The notes beneath the pieces are model-generated. The model saw only the letters and a list, made by a program, of their open reading frames with translations. It was not told where the DNA came from and did not search any database. The position numbers were made by a program, and so were the translations under genes. Positions 1 to 6,003 of a stretch of DNA of 7,312 bases are shown here, one piece after another. This DNA comes from CAZCBJ01 sp964496705 (GTDB lineage: Bacteria > Chloroflexota > Anaerolineae > Anaerolineales > Anaerolineaceae). How positions within the stretch are numbered: the stretch's first letter is position 1; every line of letters begins with the position of its first letter. The stretch lies in NCBI GenBank assembly GCA_964496705.1, contig CAZCBJ010000201.1, positions 1-7,312 on the forward strand, read 5' to 3'.

Positions 1-610
1 GTGGGGATTTGGTTGGGTTTTGCCTGGCTGCCCTGCACCTTTGCCTGGCGGTGGTCAATCCGTTGAGTGCCCAGGCTCGCATTTGCTTAACGTCCATGTC
101 TGACGCGCCGTAGGATTCGATGAGTGCGCTGGACCTGTTCCAGGATGCGAGGGCGGCGGCAAGTTCTGAAAGTAGGATGCCGTGGTGGTCAGGGATGGTG
201 GAGGCTGGGGCGCCGTTGAGTCCGCTGATGGTGTGGGGGCGGGTGTAGGTGATTCTGAGGATGTCGCCAATAGCGGGGACATAAGGACCGATAAACTGCA
301 TTTTCGGAGTAGTGCCTTCCATATAAAAGTAATATTGCTCGTAGGGAGTGAGCGACTCTCCGGTGGCTGCGGTGTAGTGTAAGTACACTTCAAAGACTCC
401 GCTGATGCCGGTAAGAGTGCTGAGGTCTTGAATCCTGCCGGGTGTGGTGACTGTGAAGCTGGCTTTTACTACCTGTGGGATGTAGTAGCCGAATTCGGTT
501 ACAGCCTGGTCAATTGCCTGGGTGGTGTCTGCGCTGGTAAAGCGCTGGGCTGAGGGGTCACCGAGTGAGGCGAGCACTTCGGTTGTGATGGATGCGAGGG
601 TTAGCGGCAT
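1..610 (-). CDS. Phage head-tail adaptor (connector) protein, C-terminus off the left edge
   Basis: An uninterrupted frame of 203 codons runs from ATG at 610 to the window edge. A clear AGGAG lies 8 bases before the ATG. The N-terminus (short helix, then L-G-D-P-S-A-Q-R-F-T at residues 16-25, then S-A-D and a helix rich in A, Q, V and E) matches the pattern I associate with gp6/gp4-like phage adaptors. These form a ring under the portal and link the filled head to the tail. The middle (about 45-120) is beta-rich and aromatic. The last visible part is helical and becomes basic (many R, Q and K), with no stop reached. The position downstream of the capsid gene fits. The adaptor assignment rests on the N-terminal pattern and synteny only; another head-tail completion protein is possible. 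Confidence 0.72.
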   Translation of the reverse strand, partial: MPLTLASITTEVLASLGDPSAQRFTSADTTQAIDQAVTEFGYYIPQVVKASFTVTTPGRIQDLSTLTGISGVFEVYLHYTAATGESLTPYEQYYFYMEGTTPKMQFIGPYVPAIGDILRITYTRPHTISGLNGAPASTIPDHHGILLSELAAALASWNRSSALIESYGASDMDVKQMRAWALNGLTTARQRCRAARQNPTKSP

Positions 611-654
611 GGTCTTTTCTCCTGGGTGGGTATGGTCTTTTCTCCTGGATGGGC
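609..654. repeat. Tandem duplication of the adaptor ribosome-binding site (2 x 23 bp)
   Basis: Positions 609-631 and 632-654 are two adjacent copies of a 23-bp unit, differing by one internal base and the last base. Each copy contains, on the minus strand, AGGAGAAAAGACC followed by AT. In the copy next to the gene this reads ATG, the adaptor start. In the upstream copy it reads ATA, so only one start is functional. The upstream copy is probably a replication-slippage duplicate of the translation initiation region. Confidence 0.85.
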
Positions 655-678
655 ATGCACAAGGTATCCTCCTCCTGA

Positions 679-713
679 CCCCAACCCGCCTGGCCTCTGC
701 TGGCGGGTTGGGG
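679..713. other. Perfect 12-bp inverted repeat (strong GC hairpin)
   Basis: CCCCAACCCGCC (679-690) and GGCGGGTTGGGG (702-713) are exact reverse complements around an 11-base loop. The hairpin lies between the small membrane protein gene and the adaptor gene. Neither strand has a T tract after the stem, so it is not a standard intrinsic terminator. It could be an attenuating or processing hairpin in the operon transcript, or a REP-like element. Confidence 0.75.
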
Positions 714-737
714 GTTTGCAGGAGGAAAAGACGGATA

Positions 738-758
738 CTTTAGGTAGCCATCCTAAAG
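738..758 (-). other. 7-bp-stem hairpin overlapping a stop codon
   Basis: CTTTAGG (738-744) and CCTAAAG (752-758) form a perfect inverted repeat with a 7-base loop. It covers the stop codon of the membrane protein gene (753-755). On the minus strand a short T-containing run (TCTTTTCC) begins about 8 bases after the stem. That is too far and too weak for a confident terminator, but together with the larger hairpin at 679-713 it may reduce readthrough into the adaptor gene. Confidence 0.4.
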
Positions 759-944
759 CCTGGTAAGGCGGTTGCTGTCGATGGCAGTGCCGAGGATGTA
801 GGCGGCCAGCAGCAGCACCAGGGGGGTAATTTGCTCTTCTGAGACAGGGAAGTCAGGGTTGTAGGCTTTGATGATAATCAAGGCCAGTCCGATGACGGCT
901 GTCCAGAATTTGCGGGATGCAAGTAGGATTTTGAGTTTTTCCAT
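753..944 (-). CDS. Small two-helix membrane protein, holin-like
   Basis: The product is 63 aa with two hydrophobic segments: about residues 13-28 (F-W-T-A-V-I-G-L-A-L-I-I-I-K) and 39-55 (I-T-P-L-V-L-L-L-A-A-Y-I-L-G-T-A-I). They are joined by an acidic loop (D31, E36, E37), and both ends are charged. Size and topology fit small phage holins, which make pores in the inner membrane so that endolysin can reach the wall. Many phages also carry small membrane proteins of unknown role. The gene starts 2 bases after the stop of the upstream gene and has only a weak AGAGTG before the ATG, so translational coupling is likely. No endolysin lies next to it in the window, which weakens the holin call. The membrane location is well supported; the function is not. 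Confidence 0.6.
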   Translation of the reverse strand: MEKLKILLASRKFWTAVIGLALIIIKAYNPDFPVSEEQITPLVLLLAAYILGTAIDSNRLTRL

Positions 945-946
945 GT

Positions 947-1456
947 TTACACTCTAAAGTCGAAGTTGGCGACTGCGCCGAACAGGTTGAAGATTGAGGT
1001 AGCAGCAGCATCACAGAGGATGTATAGCACGTAGGCGTCATTGTCATCCACCCAGGCGGGGGTATTGAGGGTAACGGTCATCTTGTGGGCGGCCATTGTT
1101 CTGCGTTTGGCGGTGGTGTCGTTGTTGGTGTCGATGGTGATTGGCACGACTGCGCCGGTGACGGCTGAGGCGTTGGGGTTGAGTGACATTCGTTCCAGTT
1201 CAACGGTGGCGATGTCGTCCATAGCGGCGGTGCCGATTGAGTAGTACACGTCAATGGATTTGAGGCGTGCGCCTTTGAGGATGGCGGCGTTGGAAGGTAC
1301 TTTGATGGGTATGAACAGGTTGAAGTTGGCGTCTGCGGCGGTGCGCACGTCGGCGACGGTGTTAGCTGCAAGGGTGGGTGTCCAGGTGCCTGCGCTTTTC
1401 TGGATTGCGCTGGCTGGGATGTATTGTGCCATTTGGGTATCGTGGGTGTAGCCCAT
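947..1456 (-). CDS. Probable minor virion protein (head decoration or fibre), unknown family
   Basis: The product has up to 169 aa. An in-frame ATG at 1432 (residue 9, beginning M-A-Q-Y-I-P-A) is an equally good start; neither start has a convincing Shine-Dalgarno sequence, and the upstream one abuts heptamer repeats. The protein is beta-rich, with alternating hydrophobics at about 46-90, 101-109 and 124-150, and an aromatic C-terminus (F-N-L-F-G ... F-D-F-R-V). It has no signal peptide or enzyme motif. The look is of a single beta-sandwich domain. The next gene downstream of the major capsid gene is often a decoration, head-fibre or head-completion protein, and this is the basis for the call. 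I do not recognise the family. Confidence 0.5.
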   Translation of the reverse strand: MGYTHDTQMAQYIPASAIQKSAGTWTPTLAANTVADVRTAADANFNLFIPIKVPSNAAILKGARLKSIDVYYSIGTAAMDDIATVELERMSLNPNASAVTGAVVPITIDTNNDTTAKRRTMAAHKMTVTLNTPAWVDDNDAYVLYILCDAAATSIFNLFGAVANFDFRV

Positions 1457-1463
1457 GTTAGTT

Positions 1464-1498
1464 AGTTGTCGGTTATCGGTTATCGGTTGTCGGTTAAC
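1464..1498. repeat. Heptamer tandem array, consensus GGTTATC
   Basis: Five consecutive 7-base units read AGTTGTC, GGTTATC, GGTTATC, GGTTGTC and GGTTAAC. The array lies immediately upstream of the 169-aa protein gene. It resembles the short tandemly repeated heptamers found between genes in some cyanobacteria and other bacteria. A related array lies at 4361-4402. The role is unknown; such arrays expand and shrink by slippage. Confidence 0.75.
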
Positions 1499-1570
1499 CT
1501 TTAGCCGACTCTCCTTTCTTGGTTAGCATAAGTTGGATAAGGTGCTTACTGATTCTTAGGGTGGTGTTTC

Positions 1571-1714
1571 TCTCCCTCCCTCTCCCTCCCTCTCCCCCCC
1601 AGGGGGGGGGGAGAGGTGGACGCGAGAGGAGCAGGCTTACCCAGGCGTGGGGGGGGGGACGGGGGGGGTCCTCCCCGCCCCGCAGCGCCCCCCTGGGGGG
1701 GATGGGGGGGGGCG
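1571..1714. repeat. Block of long C and G tracts with internal hairpins (REP/MITE-like, G-quadruplex potential)
   Basis: Most of the gap after the capsid gene is low-complexity. A decamer TCTCCCTCCC occurs at 1571-1580 and 1581-1590, with a variant at 1591-1600. A hairpin follows in which CCTCT plus seven C pairs with ten G plus AGAGG (1589-1616). Further G runs lie at 1649-1658, 1661-1668, 1695-1701 and 1704-1712, separated by C-rich segments that can pair with them (for example CGCCCCCC near 1686-1693). The plus strand therefore has five G runs of at least seven bases. The block may end capsid transcription or separate it from the next gene. Tract lengths may also be affected by sequencing or assembly error. 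No gene is supported here. Confidence 0.7.
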
Positions 1715-1722
1715 AGTCGGTG

Positions 1723-3612
1723 TTAGCCTGCAACATTTGCTTTGTGCAAGGGGCGAAAGTCGTTTACCCACACGGCGAGGAAGTGACGGACCTTTAGCCG
1801 GTGTTCGTCGTTGGTGAATACAGCCGGGCTGAGGTTGTCGCCTGCGATGAAGATTTCTGGCATGAGTCCGAAGCGCTCGCCTATGTAGATACCTGGCACG
1901 ATGCGGGGATCAATGACGGCTGCCCAGTCGGTTACGTCTGTCCATTCGGGCACGGTGATTACGTCCCCTGGCTGCCCGCGCTGCTGGTTTTCGCTGAAGA
2001 TGTTAGCGGCGTTCTCGATGGTTGGGTAAAGAATCTTCATAGCGACAAGCTGCAAGGCTCGCGGGACAAGCAGGTATTTGGGGTTGACCGCCATCTTTGG
2101 ACCTGTTCCGGTCATGCCAGGGGCGTTTTTGATGAGCATGGGTTGGTTGTACACGGCGGTTGATACTATCTCCCATTGTGCGGGTGCCAGGGCGGTTGTG
2201 GTCAGGTTGGCGTGTCCTCCTGTGGTGGTTACGACGGTGCTATTGAACAGGGCGCCGCCGTCTGCCAGGCTGGGGCCAACTCCTGCGTTTGCGGTGAAGA
2301 TGGCGGCGATGAGTTGGGAGATTTTGCGTAGACCGGCGCTGGCCAGTTCGCGGGGGTAGGCTTTGAGTTTGCGGGTTTCGTCGCGGTCAATCAGTTCCAG
2401 GGTGAGCGGGATATAGCCGCCATATTTCACGAACGAAGCGGTTTCCGGGCTGTCGCCAATGGGGAGCTCTGTGTACTCTGCACCTTCTGCGACAACGGGG
2501 AGATTGCCAACGGTGCCAACCAGGGTGCCGGTGATGTCGTTGATGGTGTTGAAGTGCTCGATGGTGGTAATACGATTCCACCAGTCATAGCCGGCTTTTC
2601 CGAGGGATTCCCAGGTGTTGACCACGACCTTGTTGAGTGCGTTTTTGACTAAACCGGTGAAGTCAACGGTGGCGGCGAGTTGGACTCTGTCGGGCTGGTA
2701 GCCGCCGTGTAGGTCGTAGTCACCGGTCAAGAGTAGGTAAAGTTCGCGGATCCCGGTCAGGTTGTGGACTTTTTGGCTGGCTTTATCCTGGTCGCGGGGT
2801 GCTCCCATAAGGTCATCGACTGCGCATTGAAGCTGGTCCTCTGTGGAGAACATACCGGAGATTCGACCCGGGCCAGTTACGACCTGGCTCGCGGTCAGTT
2901 CGGTGATGAGTGCGCGGGCGTCTGCGATCGCGGCTTTTAGATCGTCTGGTTGGAATTCGCGTCCGGTGAATTGTGCGCGGATTCGGGTCTGGACGGGCTG
3001 CGGCAGGTGTGAAGCGGCCAGGGCGCTGTCAAGCAGGTAGGCGCTGAGTTGGATGCGAAGGGCAGCGTTTGGGTCTTGGGCGGGTGGGGCTGCCTGGGTG
3101 GTATTGGTTTCTTCTTGCATTTCAATTACTCCTTGTTCTGAGTTTAGGGCTCGGATAAATTTACCCCCGCGGGCGGGGTTGAATACTAGGTCAACGCTGT
3201 TTACTTTGGTTATTCTGCTTATGGTCTTATCCTCCGGGATAAAGAATATATCGGCTGAGAATCCGACTCTCGGCTTGGGTGAGTTTGCGGTCTGGTCTGC
3301 TAGAATCTTCTGCGCAAGTTCGTGCAATAGGTTAGCTGCCGGTCCAAATGGGGTCAGGGTAGCGTTGATAGCCTGGTTGGTTTCGTCCCATTCGGGGTCT
3401 GTAATCATTCCTGCCAGGTCTTTGATGGAGCGGTGTTTTAGGTCATGGTCGATGAAGCACTCAATATTGTGCCAGAGTGCGAGGGATGCACGCAGGGCGT
3501 TGGGTGGGAAAGTCCATCCGTTGCCGACTCCTGCGCTGATAACTGTGACCTGGTAGGTGCGGTCTGTGTCCTGGGCAAGTGTGAGCTGTAAGGTAGTTTT
3601 TTCTTCGGTCAT
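1723..3612 (-). CDS. Fused prohead protease - scaffold-like segment - HK97-fold major capsid protein
   Basis: The 629-aa protein joins capsid functions that are usually separate. Residues 1-160 look like a U35/S78-type (HK97 gp4 or Mu I-like) prohead protease. There is a D-H-D motif with the candidate catalytic His at 56, a conserved-looking I-K-D-L-A-G at 63-68, V-G-F-S-A-D with the candidate nucleophile Ser at 119, and V-D-L-V-F-N-P-A at 140-147. A Q/T/P-rich linker follows (165-185). Next comes a helical segment (about 186-245) resembling the delta or scaffold domain removed on maturation. From about 250 to the end lies the shell protein: E-loop-like region around 365-400, spine helix around 415-440, and the C-terminal P-domain and strands ending V-W-V-N-D-F-R-P. 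The start at 3612 lacks a strong Shine-Dalgarno. The expected chain is self-assembly, proteolysis, then terminase-driven filling. The capsid identity is strong; exact domain borders are estimated by eye. Confidence 0.82.
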   Translation of the reverse strand: MTEEKTTLQLTLAQDTDRTYQVTVISAGVGNGWTFPPNALRASLALWHNIECFIDHDLKHRSIKDLAGMITDPEWDETNQAINATLTPFGPAANLLHELAQKILADQTANSPKPRVGFSADIFFIPEDKTISRITKVNSVDLVFNPARGGKFIRALNSEQGVIEMQEETNTTQAAPPAQDPNAALRIQLSAYLLDSALAASHLPQPVQTRIRAQFTGREFQPDDLKAAIADARALITELTASQVVTGPGRISGMFSTEDQLQCAVDDLMGAPRDQDKASQKVHNLTGIRELYLLLTGDYDLHGGYQPDRVQLAATVDFTGLVKNALNKVVVNTWESLGKAGYDWWNRITTIEHFNTINDITGTLVGTVGNLPVVAEGAEYTELPIGDSPETASFVKYGGYIPLTLELIDRDETRKLKAYPRELASAGLRKISQLIAAIFTANAGVGPSLADGGALFNSTVVTTTGGHANLTTTALAPAQWEIVSTAVYNQPMLIKNAPGMTGTGPKMAVNPKYLLVPRALQLVAMKILYPTIENAANIFSENQQRGQPGDVITVPEWTDVTDWAAVIDPRIVPGIYIGERFGLMPEIFIAGDNLSPAVFTNDEHRLKVRHFLAVWVNDFRPLHKANVAG

Positions 3613-3632
3613 GGTTGGGCTTTCTGTTGTAT

Positions 3633-3806
3633 TTACTCCCAGGCTTGCAGGGCTGCTCTGGCAGTTTCTACGGTGACGTGGTCGACTGATTCGAGTAGAT
3701 AGGTTCTAAAGTCGTCCGTTCCATCTGCCCAGTCGGACAAGAGGATTTCTATTTCATCCTGGTTGAATCCGAGGCGTTCTAGTTTGGCTTTGAGGTCTTG
3801 AAACAT
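3633..3806 (-). CDS. Small acidic protein of unknown function (57 aa)
   Basis: A short gene with a strong AGGAG 8 bases before ATG at 3806 and a TAA at 3633-3635. It sits 20 bases upstream of the capsid fusion gene and 23 bases downstream of the 157-aa protein gene. The product begins M-F-Q-D-L-K-A-K-L-E and looks mostly helical. It is strongly acidic, with a D/E-rich centre (D17, E18, E20, D25, D28, D31, D32) and hydrophobics spaced for two or three amphipathic helices. There is no signal peptide or membrane segment. Gene density, the strong ribosome-binding site and the clean fit between neighbours are the reasons for calling it. A capsid assembly helper or portal-associated peptide is possible, but I do not recognise it. 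Confidence 0.68.
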   Translation of the reverse strand: MFQDLKAKLERLGFNQDEIEILLSDWADGTDDFRTYLLESVDHVTVETARAALQAWE

Positions 3807-3829
3807 GGCTGTTTACTCCTGTTGTTTGT

Positions 3830-4303
3830 TTATGACCGCCAGTAGGATGTTTCCCAGGTTAGCGTACCGTCCCATTGGGAAGCGTCATAGTAGGCTGGGT
3901 CTGCGGGCGGGTAGTATATGCCGGCGTTGGATAGCTGGACTACAATTTCAGAGCATGCCGGGTAGTGTATTTCGGTAGCGCAAAGGCCAATAGCGCCGAC
4001 ATCTGAGAAGACTCCGATTGCACAGGTGAGGGTAATGCCACTGGGTCTGGTGAGGTAGTCGATCATCCTGGCGTAGTCCTGGGCTTTGCTGGGCGTGTGT
4101 TTGCTGCCGTTGGGGTTTTTGGCATTATCGGCCAGCAGCACGGTAAAGAAAATCCTGATTTGAACGACACCATTTGATGATGTTTCTCGCTGGATGGATA
4201 CACCCGGGATGTCGTCTTTGAGTAGGAAACCGTAAGCTGCGCCTGAGTTTACGGCTGGGTGGGTCAGGATGATGGAGCTATCTGCGCCTAGTGTGGGGGA
4301 CAT
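3830..4303 (-). CDS. Unknown phage protein, beta-rich (157 aa)
   Basis: The start at 4303 is preceded by CGGAG about 10 bases upstream. The product has no signal peptide or membrane helix. Visible features are a Ser/Gly-rich N-terminus, beta-like stretches at 45-58 and 90-110, three cysteines (94, 108, 117), and an aromatic, proline-containing C-terminus (Y130, Y131, Y138, Y139, W144, W150, W155). It occupies the place between large terminase and protease/capsid where a portal gene is usual. At 157 aa it is far too short for a portal, which typically has 350-550 aa, and it has no helical stem or wing pattern. A minor structural protein is a reasonable guess from context only. Confidence 0.6.
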   Translation of the reverse strand: MSPTLGADSSIILTHPAVNSGAAYGFLLKDDIPGVSIQRETSSNGVVQIRIFFTVLLADNAKNPNGSKHTPSKAQDYARMIDYLTRPSGITLTCAIGVFSDVGAIGLCATEIHYPACSEIVVQLSNAGIYYPPADPAYYDASQWDGTLTWETSYWRS

Positions 4304-4360
4304 GGAAAATATCTCCGTGATCAGTTTTTGGTGATTGGTTTTCTTTGGATGGCGTTCATT

Positions 4361-4402
4361 GGCTATCTGCTATCAGCGAACGGCTATCAGCTTTCTGCTT
4401 AG
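4361..4402. repeat. Heptamer tandem array, consensus GGCTATC, overlapping the terminase stop
   Basis: Six consecutive 7-base units read GGCTATC, TGCTATC, AGCGAAC, GGCTATC, AGCTTTC and TGCTTAG. The last unit contains the plus-strand image of the terminase stop codon (4399-4401). The units are more diverged than those at 1464-1498 but keep the period and the core, together giving GGYTATC. The rest of the 4304-4398 gap shows no gene, promoter or terminator that I can support. Confidence 0.7.
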
Positions 4403-5997
4403 AATCCTTTATCCAGTTCGGCCAGCGGGTCGCGGGCGGGCACCAGCAGGGTTGCGCCGCTGCTGTGCCAGGTCAGCTCATCCAGCACCGCGCACAGCGC
4501 CGCGCTCATCAACAAATCGTCGTGCAGCAGCCCGCTGCCGTGCCTGGCAGCCCGCGCGGCGTTTTCCGGCACGCCCCAGCCCAGGCGGTTATCAGGTCCC
4601 GCTCTCACCTCCATGCCGCAGGCGCTGCATTGCGCGAAGAACAGGTCGCGCAGCTCCTCCAGGTGCGGGCTGCCGGGCGCAGAGGCGTATTCCTTGTAGC
4701 GCCCGGAGTCGGCGATCTCCAGAAAGCGCCAGCCCAGTCTGGATTTGCTGGCTGTGTTGAACGTGAAGGGCATCACCCGCTCTCCGAAAGCGGCGCTGAG
4801 GAAACTGGCCAGGCCCGCGCCCACCCCGGTGGCATCCACCACCAGCCGGCGCGGCTGCCAGGTCTCCACCAGCCCGCGCAATTGCGCATACAGCGCGCTG
4901 TGCGGCGCACCCGTCCAGACCTGCCGCCAGACCGTCCGATAGGTGGGTTTGCCCAGCAGCGGATCGGAGCAGGTGGACAAGTCCACGTTGACCACAGTCA
5001 GCGCGGTGGAGTCGCGGCGCGGATTGGCCAGCGCTTCCATGCCCGGCAGCAGCGGGGACCAGGCGCGGCTCACCTGGGCTGGCAGCGCCAGCGCGTCCTC
5101 CCCGCCCACGTCCACCAGCAGCGCATACACTCTCCCCGGCGTCGGCAGGGCCTGGGCCGGGTGCAGGCCCTGCATCAACGCCAGCCGCTCCGCCGGGAAC
5201 ATGCCGCTTTCCCCTTCAAGTTCTTCGCTGTAATACTGGGTCTTGATCATCGGGTGCTGGCGGCCCATGCGCGCCGTCTGTTCGGCCACATAGCGCCCGT
5301 AGGCCGGCACTTCGGCTGCCACCTGGTCGGCGCCGATGCGGAAGACGCGCCGCACCCCATCCCGCTGCTCGGCCTCCTGCGCTGCGCGCAGTTCGCGCGC
5401 CAGCAGCGTCTGCCCGGTCCAGGCCGTTCCAAAGAAAACGCGCGTGGCGTTGGTGCTGGCCGCCATGGGGGCGATATCCCGATCGTACTTGTCGATGGCG
5501 ATGTCCTGCGCCTCATCCAGCTCCAACAGCGTGCTGGCCGTGGCCCCCACGATGTTGGCCTGCGGGCTGCCAGACAGAAAAACGATGCGCGCCTGGCCGA
5601 TGCGATAGATGTAGCCTTTCTCTTTGCGCCAAAGCGGCCCGGTCAGTTGATTTTTCACCAGCACGCGTTCCAGGCGTCTCATCGCGTTGACGGTTTGCGG
5701 CCGCCAGGTGGGGCTTATCTTCACGATCTCAGCTCCTTCAACGCTCAACAACCTCAGCAGCAGCGCCTCGATGTGCGCCTGCAGTTCGTTCTTTCCCGAT
5801 TGGCGCGGGAACATGACCACCAGCGACAAGCCGCGCTGTTTCATCACCGACTCGACCACCGCGCGCATCACCTCCTGCTGATAAGAGCGCAGCGGCAGCC
5901 TGCCGGCGTAACGGCTGAAGGCGGGCGGATCGCGGAACACCGGCCTGAAGTCGAGCTGAAACCCGGGGAGGGCGTCGGAGGATTTGCGGCGCGGCAT
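4399..5997 (-). CDS. terL: Phage terminase large subunit (ATPase and nuclease)
   Basis: The motor that cuts concatemeric phage DNA and pumps it through the portal into the procapsid. The protein has 532 aa, a normal full length. The N-terminal ATPase shows Walker A F-P-R-Q-S-G-K-N (63-70, Lys69), Walker B L-L-E-L-D-E (157-162, with D161 and catalytic E162) and a coupling motif around F-F-G-T-A-W (188-193). The C-terminal RNase H-like nuclease has acidic residues in the expected places: D296 in L-L-V-D-V-G, D388 in L-V-V-D-A-T-G-V-G, and D493/D494 in L-H-D-D-L-L-M-S-A. All key residues are present, so it looks functional. It starts 6 bases after the coiled-coil gene and has no obvious Shine-Dalgarno, suggesting coupling. 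Composition is more GC-rich than the capsid genes to its left, with opposite strand skew. The family assignment is firm; the packaging type (cos or pac) cannot be told from sequence. Confidence 0.95.
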   Translation of the reverse strand: MPRRKSSDALPGFQLDFRPVFRDPPAFSRYAGRLPLRSYQQEVMRAVVESVMKQRGLSLVVMFPRQSGKNELQAHIEALLLRLLSVEGAEIVKISPTWRPQTVNAMRRLERVLVKNQLTGPLWRKEKGYIYRIGQARIVFLSGSPQANIVGATASTLLELDEAQDIAIDKYDRDIAPMAASTNATRVFFGTAWTGQTLLARELRAAQEAEQRDGVRRVFRIGADQVAAEVPAYGRYVAEQTARMGRQHPMIKTQYYSEELEGESGMFPAERLALMQGLHPAQALPTPGRVYALLVDVGGEDALALPAQVSRAWSPLLPGMEALANPRRDSTALTVVNVDLSTCSDPLLGKPTYRTVWRQVWTGAPHSALYAQLRGLVETWQPRRLVVDATGVGAGLASFLSAAFGERVMPFTFNTASKSRLGWRFLEIADSGRYKEYASAPGSPHLEELRDLFFAQCSACGMEVRAGPDNRLGWGVPENAARAARHGSGLLHDDLLMSAALCAVLDELTWHSSGATLLVPARDPLAELDKGF

Positions 5998-6003
5998 GTG
6001 TGT

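Noticed and set aside
679..713. Intrinsic terminator for either strand
   Set aside because: The stem is excellent but no T tract follows it on either strand, so I list it as a hairpin only.
1464..1498. Possible CRISPR-like repeat array
   Set aside because: The units are 7 bases and directly adjacent, with no spacers; this is a simple tandem repeat.
1494..1797. Open frames on both strands across the G/C-tract block
   Set aside because: The products are runs of Pro, Gly and Arg produced by homopolymer tracts, without ribosome-binding sites or recognisable domains.
3053..3556. A 167-codon plus-strand frame with some hydrophobic stretches
   Set aside because: It lies wholly opposite the protease domain of the capsid fusion and lacks a ribosome-binding site; the protease motifs explain the sequence.
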